From Aalborgiella sp040079635 (GTDB lineage: Bacteria > Pseudomonadota > Gammaproteobacteria > Burkholderiales > Burkholderiaceae_C): DNA of 31,400 bases. Made by a program: the position numbers and the translations under genes. A model generated the notes under the pieces. It saw nothing but the letters and a program-made list of their open reading frames with translations, made no database searches and had not been told where the DNA came from. Below, one piece after another: positions 7,642-14,582 of the stretch; the first letter of the stretch is position 1; each line of letters begins with the position of its first letter. The DNA lies in the NCBI GenBank assembly GCA_040079635.1, contig JBEBJY010000030.1:1-31400 (forward strand). The letters run 5' to 3'.

Positions 7642-8445
7642 CTACACAGGGAGAACACCTAGGAGCAAACCGTTTTGCACGGCTTGCGGCAGCCAAAGTT
7701 GGAAGTCAAAAGGCGCAATACCGGTGGGCTGATCAAGGTTTTCTAAAGCCGCCAAAAGCGATGCGCCCGCGAGTAATTGCCCCACAAAAGCAGCTTCTGC
7801 CGCCGTGCAGCCCGCAACCCTGGGCCGCAAGCCTTGTCGCCAAATCAAGGCGATTTCAGGCGAGTTTTGCCGCAGTTTTTGCCCCACTTCCTCGAAACTG
7901 GGGGCTGCGTATAGATGCGCTGTGAGAAGGCTGGCGATGGGGTATTCGCTGTGAATCAGCGCTGTGCCGGGGGCTAGTTGCAGGGTTAGGGCGGTGGGGT
8001 CTTGCTCGGTCAGCAGCGTAAAAGTCGCTAAATCAGCATCTTTGTCCTTCGCCGTTGCTGCGGTGTGCAGCGCCCATTCCACTTTAGCCACGTCGCTCAA
8101 ATAGGGTTCGGCCTTTAGCGCAGAAATACGGGCGATAAAACCAGACAATTCACCGCCCCACAGCGCTAAATCGCCTCGCGTGGGTGGGAGTTGTGCCCAA
8201 AAATCAAGGGCTAAGTGCTCAAAAGCAGCGTCGCCAATGAGTTGCGCGATGACGGGGTAGGCGGTTTGCAGGCTGCGCAAGGCGGATGCATGCGCATTGG
8301 CTCGGTAGGTTTGTAATCCTCGATTTTGAGTGCCATTTATGCCTATAGCCGGCGTATTTATTGCCTGAGTAGCTATATTATTTGTAGTAAAAATAGCATG
8401 CAACAGATCACGCTGTTGCTGCGCTAAAGTGGTTGTGAGGCTCAT
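7642..8445 (-). CDS. bufC: BufC/HvfC-like DUF2063 protein (bufferin maturation partner)
   Basis: The 267-residue protein belongs to the DUF2063 family, seen in LQTYRANAHASALRSLQTAYPVIAQLIG and DFWAQLPPTRGDLALWGGEL. In bufferin operons this protein is the partner of the MNIO enzyme BufB and is thought to present the precursor peptide. It overlaps bufB by four bases (ATGA), so translation is coupled. Odd feature: residues about 16-37 are encoded by a dispersed repeat (8336-8398) inserted in frame, giving IATQAINTPAIGI. The insertion falls in the N-terminal region just before the conserved YRAN segment, and the gene is otherwise intact. Confidence 0.85.
   Translation of the reverse strand: MSLTTTLAQQQRDLLHAIFTTNNIATQAINTPAIGINGTQNRGLQTYRANAHASALRSLQTAYPVIAQLIGDAAFEHLALDFWAQLPPTRGDLALWGGELSGFIARISALKAEPYLSDVAKVEWALHTAATAKDKDADLATFTLLTEQDPTALTLQLAPGTALIHSEYPIASLLTAHLYAAPSFEEVGQKLRQNSPEIALIWRQGLRPRVAGCTAAEAAFVGQLLAGASLLAALENLDQPTGIAPFDFQLWLPQAVQNGLLLGVLPV
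8336..8398 (-). repeat. Dispersed repeat copy R5, inside bufC
   Basis: The minus-strand core reads AGGCAATAAATACGCCGGCT then ATAGGC. It lies in the same orientation as bufC and is read in the frame I-A-T-Q-A-I-N-T-P-A. The other two sense frames carry stops (TAA, TAG). Confidence 0.85.
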
Positions 8446-9335
8446 AGAGCGTACGACTTTGCAACCGATCGAGCGAACGTCCTAGCCAAAGCAGCTTCTG
8501 CCAACAACACATCTAAAGCGGGAATGTCGGTGTCCCACTCAATCAGCGTCGGGGTATTGCCGAAGCGTTGGATAGCGTGGGCGTAGAGCGTCCAAACGGG
8601 TGGTTTAACGCGGCTGCCGTGGTCGTCAATCACGATGTCGCCGCAGTCAATATGGCCGGCGAGGTGGATTTCAGCGACGTGTGCCGGTTTGATGGCGTCA
8701 ATCCAACCCATGCATTGCGCCAAAGGGTCACTTGTAGAGCTGTTGATTTGTTCGTGAATTTGAGAATTAAGCGCATTCACGTAAATATTGTTCACGTCGA
8801 CGAGTAATTGGCAACCTGTGCGCTGCGCCAACGCGTTTAAAAATGCCGTCTCTGGCATCTCGCTGCCCTCGCAAGTCACGTATGCGGACAGGTTTTCTAC
8901 GGCGATGCTGCGTTTCAGACGGTCTTGCACCTGCTGGACGTTGGCGCACATCACGTTTAAAGCTTCGTTGCTGAACGGAATCGGCAGCAAATCGGCAGCA
9001 TGGATGTTCTTGTGGCCAATTTCACCTCGTGCAAAGCAAGCATGGTCACTCACGCGGATGGGGTCAATGTGGGCGACCAGTGCGACTAATTGGTCTAGAT
9101 GCCAATCGTCAAGTCCGACAGCAGAGCCAAGTGCTAACCCGACACCGTGCAGGCTGATGGGGTAGTGAGCGCGCCCTTCGCGCAGCACCGCGAGCGCTGC
9201 GCCACCTGCGCCGAAGAAGTTTTCAGAGTGGACTTCTAGAAAATCAAGCGCTGGAAAGTCTGTCTGCAATTGCCGTTCAAGCAGCTCTTGGTAATGCGGA
9301 TGCCGCCAACCGATGCCAATATTGCTTTGCACCAT
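8442..9335 (-). CDS. bufB: BufB, MNIO (DUF692) bufferin-modifying enzyme
   Basis: The 297-residue protein is a DUF692 TIM-barrel of the multinuclear non-heme iron oxidase class. Likely metal ligands are at family positions: H63 (SLHGVGL), H98 (VSDHACF), E147 (VENLSAY), D180 and N183 (VDVNNIY), H224 and H228 (EIHLAGH), H239 (DDHG) and E266 (LIEWD). Enzymes of this family in bufferin operons convert cysteines of the BufA peptide into copper-binding thiooxazole heterocycles. It lies downstream of the bufA1-like gene and overlaps bufC. The ATG has no clear ribosome site, so it may depend on read-through from bufA1. Confidence 0.92.
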   Translation of the reverse strand: MVQSNIGIGWRHPHYQELLERQLQTDFPALDFLEVHSENFFGAGGAALAVLREGRAHYPISLHGVGLALGSAVGLDDWHLDQLVALVAHIDPIRVSDHACFARGEIGHKNIHAADLLPIPFSNEALNVMCANVQQVQDRLKRSIAVENLSAYVTCEGSEMPETAFLNALAQRTGCQLLVDVNNIYVNALNSQIHEQINSSTSDPLAQCMGWIDAIKPAHVAEIHLAGHIDCGDIVIDDHGSRVKPPVWTLYAHAIQRFGNTPTLIEWDTDIPALDVLLAEAALARTFARSVAKSYAL

Positions 9336-9380
9336 GCTGGCGGGCTTAGAAGTTTATTTGGATAATAAAAAACTAGGAAA

Positions 9381-9680
9381 TTAGCTCTTCATGCTGGCTT
9401 TTTTGGCTTCGTCAGCAGACATGCCTTTCATGGTTTTGCAGGTGCCTGCAGCCACGTATTTCCACTCACCCTTATCAGCGTCTACTTTAGACTGGCCCGC
9501 GCAAGAGTGGGTACCGGCCAAGTTTGCGCAGTCGTTTTGCCCAGCTTTGGCAATGCCGTAGCATTTTTCTTTAGTCGCGGCTGGCGCTGCGGCGTGGCTG
9601 GCAGCGTTTGCGCCAGTTGAAATCATCACGGTAGAGAGCAAAGATGCTGCGGCTGCAGCGATGAGAGCGCGTTGGTTCAT
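9381..9680 (-). CDS. bufA1: BufA1-like bufferin precursor (DUF2282)
   Basis: This 99-residue precursor has a Sec signal peptide (about 1-26, cleavage after ANA). The mature region carries the four conserved cysteines of the DUF2282/bufferin-1 family: C40 (KEKCYGIAKAGQNDC), C51, C60 (THSCAGQSK) and C81 (VAAGTC), with the GEWKYV motif between the last two. Family knowledge says the inner cysteines are modified by BufB/BufC and the exported peptide binds copper in the periplasm. A strong ribosome site (TAGGAG) precedes the ATG, suiting a highly translated peptide. The first gene of the bufABC operon, it faces the ECF sigma-factor gene. No BufD (DoxX-like) gene is present. Confidence 0.9.
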   Translation of the reverse strand: MNQRALIAAAAASLLSTVMISTGANAASHAAAPAATKEKCYGIAKAGQNDCANLAGTHSCAGQSKVDADKGEWKYVAAGTCKTMKGMSADEAKKASMKS

Positions 9681-9730
9681 GTGAAACTCCTAGTGGTTAA
9701 AAAGAAAATAAAACAATCAGAAGACCTGTG

Positions 9731-9758
9731 TAGAACGCCAAAGTTGCCTAAAGGTTCA
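9731..9758 (-). promoter_or_regulatory. Candidate ECF-sigma promoter of the bufferin operon
   Basis: On the minus strand TGAACCT is followed after 15 bases by GTTCTA, close to the RpoE-like pattern GGAACTT-N15-GTCTAA. It is 50 bases upstream of bufA1 and faces the ECF gene. I did not find the same motif upstream of the sigma gene itself. Confidence 0.5.
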
Positions 9759-9861
9759 CATAGTTTACTGATTACGCATTGGTCAAAGCAAAGCGGCAAT
9801 CCTTACATGTCAACATAAGTATGCAAAATGAAATACGCAGAAGACAAGCAAGAGGATTCAG

Positions 9862-9877
9862 AAATACCCGAGTATTT
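9862..9877. promoter_or_regulatory. Inverted repeat upstream of the ECF sigma gene
   Basis: AAATAC-CCGA-GTATTT forms a six-base-arm inverted repeat about 57 bases before the sigma-factor ATG. It could be an operator; nothing else supports it. Confidence 0.25.
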
Positions 9878-9933
9878 ATCGTAGCCGTATTGAATTCTGC
9901 TAAATTTGCAGGCAATCAATAACAAAGGCTGGC

Positions 9934-10533
9934 ATGGCGATTGAACTAGAGCTGGAACAACACCGCACCTATTTGCTGCGTTTTGCGCGTTTGCAGCTGC
10001 GTAACGATGCATGGGCGGAAGACGCGGTGTCTGACACGCTCTTGGCCGCTTTGGCCAAACCGCATGCTTTTGAAAACAAATCGCAGCTTAAAACTTGGCT
10101 CGTGGGCATTTTGAAGCACAAAGTCATCGACGTGCTACGGGTGCAGACGCGCGAATCAAGTATCAATTTTGACGTCGAAGGTGACGGAAATGGCAGTGAC
10201 GAGTTGGACGCTTTGATGTTTCAGCCCGATGGCCACTATGTTTCCACACCGCTGAATTGGGATTCGGCCAACCCGAATTTGGGCGATCACCCCGAAAAAA
10301 ATCTTAGCACGCAGCAGTTTTTCATGGTTTTGGAAGCCTGCACTGAAAAATTACCCGCTGCGCAAGGGCGTATTTTTTTGATGCGCGAGTGGTTAGAGCT
10401 ATCCGTTGATGAAATTTGTAAGGAATTAGACTTAACCTCGACGAATCTTTATGTTCAGCTGCACCGAGCGCGATTGCGTTTGCGTGAGTGTTTAGAGCTC
10501 AATTGGTTTGGCTTAGCAGCAGCTGAAAAATAA
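9934..10533 (+). CDS. ECF-family RNA polymerase sigma factor
   Basis: The 199-residue protein has a sigma-70 region 2 (about 5-70, HRTYLLRFARLQLRNDAWAED and KTWLVGILKHKVIDVLR) and region 4 (about 130-190, LPAAQGRIFLMREWLELSVDEICKELDLTSTNLYVQLHRARLRL). Regions 1 and 3 are absent, as in extracytoplasmic-function sigma factors. It should direct RNA polymerase to a small stress regulon. The divergent bufferin operon is the obvious target, matching known bufferin loci run by SigF/NrsF-type pairs, but that pairing is inference. A zinc-finger anti-sigma gene follows 21 bases downstream. The region between the two domains (about 75-120) is longer than usual and acidic. Confidence 0.9.
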   Translation: MAIELELEQHRTYLLRFARLQLRNDAWAEDAVSDTLLAALAKPHAFENKSQLKTWLVGILKHKVIDVLRVQTRESSINFDVEGDGNGSDELDALMFQPDGHYVSTPLNWDSANPNLGDHPEKNLSTQQFFMVLEACTEKLPAAQGRIFLMREWLELSVDEICKELDLTSTNLYVQLHRARLRLRECLELNWFGLAAAEK

Positions 10534-10554
10534 CAACGGATAATTCGAGCGCGT

Positions 10555-10779
10555 ATGAAGATTCCTTTTCGAGTAACCTGCAAGCAAGCGACAGCGCTGC
10601 TGATCGCGCAGGAAGACCGCAAAATTGACATGAGTGACAGGGTGGCGTTGCGCTTGCACGTTTACGCCTGCAAAACATGTCCAAATTTTGAGCAACAGCT
10701 GCTGATCATGCGCAAAAGCATGAAGCTTTGGCGAAACTACGGTGCTGACTTGAGCGAGACAAATGTGCCCAAAAGCTGA
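10555..10779 (+). CDS. Zinc-finger anti-sigma factor (zf-HC2 type)
   Basis: This 74-residue soluble protein carries the anti-sigma zinc motif H35-x3-C39-x2-C42 plus an upstream C9. That is the ZAS/zf-HC2 layout of proteins that hold ECF sigma factors inactive. It has no membrane segment, so the signal is probably sensed in the cytoplasm, for example through loss of zinc or thiol oxidation or copper binding. It lies 21 bases behind the ECF gene and is very likely co-transcribed with it. No clear ribosome site is visible. Confidence 0.8.
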   Translation: MKIPFRVTCKQATALLIAQEDRKIDMSDRVALRLHVYACKTCPNFEQQLLIMRKSMKLWRNYGADLSETNVPKS

Positions 10780-10819
10780 AAGTCCAAAGCTGCCGAAAAA
10801 TCCCTTAAAAACAACACAG

Positions 10820-10847
10820 TTGCAATTTAATATTTATAGCGCATAAT
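10820..10847 (+). promoter_or_regulatory. Candidate sigma-70 promoter of the RRM gene
   Basis: TTGCAA and CATAAT are separated by 16 bases. The predicted transcript would have a leader of about 135 bases, common for cold-induced RNA-binding proteins. No riboswitch fold was recognised in the leader (10780-10988). Confidence 0.5.
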
Positions 10848-10988
10848 GTGGCAGCGTGTCTTCAGTGATGCGCAGGTTTGGTGATAGGTTAGTTTCACGC
10901 CACAGCGGTGCCATATTTAGTTTGTTGGTTTGTTGTGCTTGTCGGATCCCCGTCGCTTTGTTATTAAGAGTTTTTTAGGAGTCCCTCA

Positions 10989-11396
10989 ATGGGCAACAAA
11001 CTGTACGTCGGCAACTTGCCGTACTCGGTCCGCGATAGCGATTTAGAGCAATCTTTCGGTCAATTTGGTGCTGTTACCAGCGCTAAAGTGATGATGGAAC
11101 GCGACACAGGTCGTTCAAAAGGTTTTGGCTTTGTGGAAATGGGCAGCGATGCCGAAGCACAAGCAGCTATTGCTGGTATGAATGGTCAATCTTTGGGTGG
11201 CCGTAGCTGCGTTGTGAACGAAGCTCGTCCAATGGAGGCACGTCCTCCACGCACTGGTGGCGGTGGCTACGGTGGTGGTGGTGGTTACGGCGGCGGTGGC
11301 GGCGGTGGCCGTAGCGGCGGTGGTGGTTACGGCGGTGGCGGCGGTGGTCGCGACGGCGGTGGCGGCTACGGCGGCGGTGGCCGCAGCAGCTACTAA
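10989..11396 (+). CDS. Glycine-rich RNA-binding protein (RRM)
   Basis: The 135-residue protein has one RRM (about 3-80) with RNP2 KLYVGNLPY and RNP1 KGFGFVEM, followed by a C-terminal tail (about 90-135) of GGGGYGG and GGRSGG repeats. Such proteins bind single-stranded RNA, and in cyanobacteria and betaproteobacteria related genes are often cold-responsive. AGGAG lies eight bases before the ATG. The gene stands alone, with its own promoter candidate and a strong terminator. The Gly-rich tail is coded by near-repetitive GGC/GGT runs and may vary in length between strains. Confidence 0.93.
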   Translation: MGNKLYVGNLPYSVRDSDLEQSFGQFGAVTSAKVMMERDTGRSKGFGFVEMGSDAEAQAAIAGMNGQSLGGRSCVVNEARPMEARPPRTGGGGYGGGGGYGGGGGGGRSGGGGYGGGGGGRDGGGGYGGGGRSSY

Positions 11397-11454
11397 GCAA
11401 TCGCTTAGCGCTTACGTTAGCTGAGCTTCAATTAATTTGAGGCTGAGCAAACTA

Positions 11455-11482
11455 AAAAGGCTCCTTTCGAGGAGCCTTTTGT
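11455..11482 (+). terminator. Rho-independent terminator of the RRM gene
   Basis: AAAAGGCTCC (11455-11464), loop TTTCGA and GGAGCCTTTT (11471-11480) form a perfect ten-base stem with a T tract. The flanking A tract suggests it can also stop transcripts from the facing SDR gene. Confidence 0.93.
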
Positions 11483-11507
11483 CGTTTTGAAGAAGGGATT
11501 TTACGGA

Positions 11508-12290
11508 TTAATTATTTTGCTGTGGAGCCCGCGCTTTGCGCCCTCTTCCTGCCAGCGCTTTGTCAAATAGCGCATTCGGCATCAAGCGCAAAAGTTTAGC
11601 AACCACGCCCATTTGCCAAGGAATCACGCTGTAGCTGCTGCCGGCGTCAATTTTGGCCAAACTTTTTCTAGCAAAATCATCTGCTTCCATCAAAAACGGC
11701 ATCGGATAGCTGTTTTCTTTAGTCATCGGTGTTTTGACATATCCTGGGCAGATGGTGACAACTTGCACGCCGCTGCCACGCAGTTCACCCCGCAAGCTTT
11801 CGCAGTAGTTGATGACGGCAGCTTTGCTACCACAATACGCTCCATGCCCAGGCATACCGCGAATACCCGCTACGCTACCAATGCCGACCAATTTGCCACT
11901 TTTACGCTGCAGCATGCCTTCAATAAAGGGGTGAAAAGTGGCGGCTAAGCCAATATTGTTGGTGGCAAAGGTTTGCGCCATTTGATCTAAGTCTTCGCGA
12001 ATCGCGGTATCGACCCCAACGCTGATACCTGCATTGGCGATGACCACATCTGGCAACCCTTGCGCGGCAATGCACGCTTTGCCCGCCGCAACAATGCTGT
12101 CAATATCGCCCACATTTGCACTATATATTTTATAGCGATCTAGGCTTATATTGTGCCGGCTAGACCATGATTCAATCTCTTCTGTGCGGCGTGCTACCAA
12201 GGCTAAACTGTAGCCAGCTTCGTAATAAGCAAGCGCCAAAGCTTGACCAATACCGCTGGATGCCCCAGTGATGAAAACAAACTTAGCCAT
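11508..12290 (-). CDS. Short-chain dehydrogenase/reductase (SDR)
   Basis: This 260-residue Rossmann-fold enzyme shows the classical SDR motifs: TGASSGIG (8-15) for the dinucleotide, NAG near 90, a catalytic Ser in GIGSVAG, and YCGSK for the Tyr-Lys pair. The R34-R35 pair after the second strand suggests NADP(H) preference. The substrate is unknown. It starts nine bases after the lptC stop and so seems to be the last gene of the kdsD-kdsC-lptC operon. Residues about 43-59 (SSRHNISLDRY region) are coded by an antisense copy of the dispersed repeat, without disturbing the fold motifs around it. Confidence 0.88.
   Translation of the reverse strand: MAKFVFITGASSGIGQALALAYYEAGYSLALVARRTEEIESWSSRHNISLDRYKIYSANVGDIDSIVAAGKACIAAQGLPDVVIANAGISVGVDTAIREDLDQMAQTFATNNIGLAATFHPFIEGMLQRKSGKLVGIGSVAGIRGMPGHGAYCGSKAAVINYCESLRGELRGSGVQVVTICPGYVKTPMTKENSYPMPFLMEADDFARKSLAKIDAGSSYSVIPWQMGVVAKLLRLMPNALFDKALAGRGRKARAPQQNN
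12114..12170 (+). repeat. Dispersed repeat copy R6, antisense inside the SDR gene
   Basis: TTTGCACTATATATTTTATAGC is followed by CTAGGCTTATA and TGCCGGCTAGAC. The ten bases GCCGGCTAGA are identical to the consensus core, while other parts have drifted. Read by the gene it gives SSR..(I).L..Y, the same spacing as the antisense translation of intact copies. Confidence 0.6.
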
Positions 12291-12299
12291 GCTGGATCA

Positions 12300-12923
12300 T
12301 TATTTGGTTGGCTGCAAAACCGCTTTGACACGGCCTTGCAAATTGATCACACGCGCTAAATTGTCGTAGTCCAGCGAGTCTGCACTGAATTCGCTGTTCC
12401 CACGTCGAATAACGATTGGCAAGTGCGATTTCAAGCGCTCTTCGTTGACGAAAGTGTGCAAAAACTCGCCTTTGAATTCCATTTTTGGCTGCATCACACC
12501 ATTCGCGTCAGCAGCGGCTTCACGTACCGATGTGGCATTGCCATACAGCTGTATTTCAGAATTATCCCCGTTGCTGATGGCGCGGTTGGCACTGGTCACC
12601 GTGGTCAGGCGGCCAGATTGGTTAAAGTTGTGCATGCGCACATTGTCAATTTCGATGGTGTCTGTGTCAGCAAAATGCCTTGCTTGGCCGCCAAAGAGTT
12701 CGCTTTTCAAGCTGCCTTGTGGCGTAAAACTTTTAACTGAGAATTTTCGTAAAAAATAATCCGCTTCGTGGCTCAAAGGCTTATCTGCTGAGGAAACGGC
12801 AACCACAGGCGCATTGCGGACTAGCCAATAGCTGCCAAGCGCCAGTGCAGCCATCAGCAAAATGGGTAAATAAATAACCAGCCTATCTATCAAACGGCGA
12901 GTCAACAACCAAGCAGCGCTCAT
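12300..12923 (-). CDS. lptC: LPS export protein LptC
   Basis: The 207-residue protein has one N-terminal membrane anchor (about 13-35, LVIYLPILLMAALALGSYWLV) and a periplasmic beta-jellyroll region. Typical LptC/YrbK segments are DYFLRKFSVKSFTPQGSLKSEL, GQARHFADTDTIEIDNV and SHLPIVIRRGNSEFSADSLDYDN. It receives lipopolysaccharide from LptBFG and passes it to LptA. It overlaps kdsC by four bases (ATGA). The usual lptA and lptB genes do not follow; an SDR gene takes that position, so lptAB must be elsewhere or outside the window. Confidence 0.9.
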   Translation of the reverse strand: MSAAWLLTRRLIDRLVIYLPILLMAALALGSYWLVRNAPVVAVSSADKPLSHEADYFLRKFSVKSFTPQGSLKSELFGGQARHFADTDTIEIDNVRMHNFNQSGRLTTVTSANRAISNGDNSEIQLYGNATSVREAAADANGVMQPKMEFKGEFLHTFVNEERLKSHLPIVIRRGNSEFSADSLDYDNLARVINLQGRVKAVLQPTK

Positions 12924-13519
12924 AGAATTTGCTTGCCTGTGACGTTGGGTTGAAAGTTGGGTTGAAATTCACGCAACAACTTGGCGTAGTGCCCAGACGC
13001 TGTGATTAACAAATCGCAAAACTCACGCACAGCACCTGCGCCCGCTGACGTTTCTGTGATGTAGTGTGCGATAGCTTTGACCTCAAAGTGTGCGTTCGTG
13101 GGTGCGCAAGCAAAAGTACAGGCCTGTAGCACTGGCAAATCAGGCCAATCGTCACCCATGCAGGCCGCTTGCGCCCAAGTCAGCCCCAGTTCTGCAAGCG
13201 TTGTTTCAGCAGCTGGGTGTTTGTCTTCGGTGTTCAGATAGATACGCATGACGCCTAAGGCTTTGAGGCGGGTTCTCAAGGGTGCTGAATCACGGCCAGA
13301 AATCACCACAGGTGTGATGCCCGCTTTTTGCAGAAGTTTGATACCCAAACCGTCCAATGTGTTGAAGCGTTTGATGGACTCTCCCGCTTCAGTAAACAGC
13401 AAACCACCGTCGGTCATCACACCATCAATGTCGAAAAAAACGACTTTAACGCTTTGTGCTTTGAGCAACAGTTCCGGCGAAAAACGCGAGCTGGGCATGG
13501 TTTTAGGCACTGACTGCAT
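12920..13519 (-). CDS. kdsC: 3-deoxy-D-manno-octulosonate 8-phosphate phosphatase KdsC
   Basis: This HAD-superfamily enzyme of 199 residues removes phosphate from Kdo-8-phosphate in LPS core synthesis. The nucleophile pair is D30 and D32 in FFDIDGVMTDG, followed by FNTLDGLGIKLL, motif II ISGRDS, and the metal motif GDDWPDLPVL. The protein lacks a cap domain, as KdsC does. I chose the ATG at 13519, which overlaps the kdsD stop by one base (TGATG); a TTG three bases upstream is possible. The tail after about residue 175 is slightly longer than in E. coli KdsC. Confidence 0.92.
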   Translation of the reverse strand: MQSVPKTMPSSRFSPELLLKAQSVKVVFFDIDGVMTDGGLLFTEAGESIKRFNTLDGLGIKLLQKAGITPVVISGRDSAPLRTRLKALGVMRIYLNTEDKHPAAETTLAELGLTWAQAACMGDDWPDLPVLQACTFACAPTNAHFEVKAIAHYITETSAGAGAVREFCDLLITASGHYAKLLREFQPNFQPNVTGKQIL

Positions 13520-14496
13520 CAAATCACCTTAGCGCGCATCAGGTCGCCGATATGCACAATACCGCACAGTTTGCTGTCGGTATCTGTCACCAAAACGGAG
13601 GTGATGCTGTGCAACTCCATCAGCTCGGCGGTGGCTACAGCAAGTTCGCTGGCTTTGACGGTGCGTGGCGCACTGTGCATGACATCAGCTGCCACGAGAT
13701 GGCGTAAATCAACGCCTTTCTCAATCAAGCGTCGCAAATCACCGTCGGTGAAGATGCCAATCACGTGGTCTTGGGCATCCACAATGGCTGAAGCACCCAC
13801 AGATTTGGCGCTCATTTGGCGCATCAAGTCGTTGAAAGACGCGTTGGCAAGAACTTTAGGAACGTCTTGGCCTGAACGCATCACGTCGCTGACATGCGTC
13901 AGCAGTTTACGACCCAAAGAGCCACCGGGGTGAGAGCGGGCAAAGTCTTCTGCCTTGAAGCCGCGTGCATCAAGCAGCGACACAGCCAAAGCGTCCCCTA
14001 AGGCCAGCTGAGCCGTTGTACTGGCTGTGGGTGCTAAATTCAAGGGGCAAGCTTCTTTGGCCACGCCGCTGTTTAAAATAATCGTTGCATGCTGCGCCAA
14101 TGTAGAGGTTAAGCCGCCAGTCATGGCAATCAAGGGCACGCCTTGCCGTTTAAGCATGGGCAAGATCACATTGAGTTCAGCAGATTCACCACTGTTAGAT
14201 ATAGCTACGACCAAATCGACCGATTTGATCATGCCTAAATCGCCATGGCTGGCTTCAGCTGGGTGAACAAACATGGCCGGCGTACCCGTTGACGCCAAGG
14301 TTGCCGCTATTTTTCGCCCCACGTGGCCGCTTTTGCCCATGCCCATCACCACCACGCGGCCACGCACCGCCAGTATGGCTTGTACCGCAGCTACAAATTG
14401 TTCGTCAATCCGAGTTTTGAGCCCCAGCACGGCTGCAGCTTCAATATCTAGCGTTTCAAGCGCTAAGCGTATGGTTTTTGGAGCGTCAAAGGTCAT
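13519..14496 (-). CDS. kdsD: D-arabinose-5-phosphate isomerase (KpsF/GutQ family)
   Basis: The 325-residue protein has an N-terminal SIS sugar-isomerase domain (about 40-175) and two CBS domains (about 205-325). Family residues are present: K55 in MGMGKSGHVG, H84 in EASHGDLG, E104 in SNSGESAEL and the His in RSHPGGSLGR. It converts ribulose-5-phosphate to arabinose-5-phosphate, the first step to Kdo. It heads the kdsD-kdsC-lptC-SDR operon. There is no ribosome site; a TAAAAT box (14503-14508) ends exactly six bases before the ATG, suggesting a leaderless transcript. The CPA2 antiporter gene diverges from it across 86 bases. Confidence 0.95.
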   Translation of the reverse strand: MTFDAPKTIRLALETLDIEAAAVLGLKTRIDEQFVAAVQAILAVRGRVVVMGMGKSGHVGRKIAATLASTGTPAMFVHPAEASHGDLGMIKSVDLVVAISNSGESAELNVILPMLKRQGVPLIAMTGGLTSTLAQHATIILNSGVAKEACPLNLAPTASTTAQLALGDALAVSLLDARGFKAEDFARSHPGGSLGRKLLTHVSDVMRSGQDVPKVLANASFNDLMRQMSAKSVGASAIVDAQDHVIGIFTDGDLRRLIEKGVDLRHLVAADVMHSAPRTVKASELAVATAELMELHSITSVLVTDTDSKLCGIVHIGDLMRAKVI

Positions 14497-14502
14497 CGGG
14501 TA

Positions 14503-14508
14503 ATTTTA
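14503..14508 (-). promoter_or_regulatory. -10-like box for a leaderless kdsD transcript
   Basis: TAAAAT on the minus strand is separated from the kdsD ATG by six bases, which would place the transcript start on the A of ATG. No good -35 hexamer is visible. Confidence 0.4.
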
Positions 14509-14570
14509 TCGACTTATAGGATGCAACTCGGGTCTATGGTTAAGCCAGAGAGATTAAGGCAAGTCTACGC

Positions 14571-14576
14571 TAATAT
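14571..14576 (+). promoter_or_regulatory. -10-like box for a leaderless antiporter transcript
   Basis: TAATAT ends six bases before the ATG at 14583 and no Shine-Dalgarno is present. GTCTA (14562-14566) and TAGAC (14576-14580) form a short inverted repeat over the box. No good -35 is visible. Confidence 0.4.
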
Positions 14577-14582
14577 AGACCC

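Noticed and set aside
7637..7652. CGTTCTACACAGG, also found on the other strand upstream of bufA1 (9725-9737)
   Set aside because: The copy at 7637 overlaps the end of bufC, has no matching -35 element at the right distance and leads into no gene in that direction. A 13-base match in a 31-kb window is not strong enough to call a second promoter.
11167..11400. Histidine/arginine-rich minus-strand frame opposite the RRM gene
   Set aside because: It is only the reverse reading of the glycine-codon repeats in the RRM protein tail and has no start signals.
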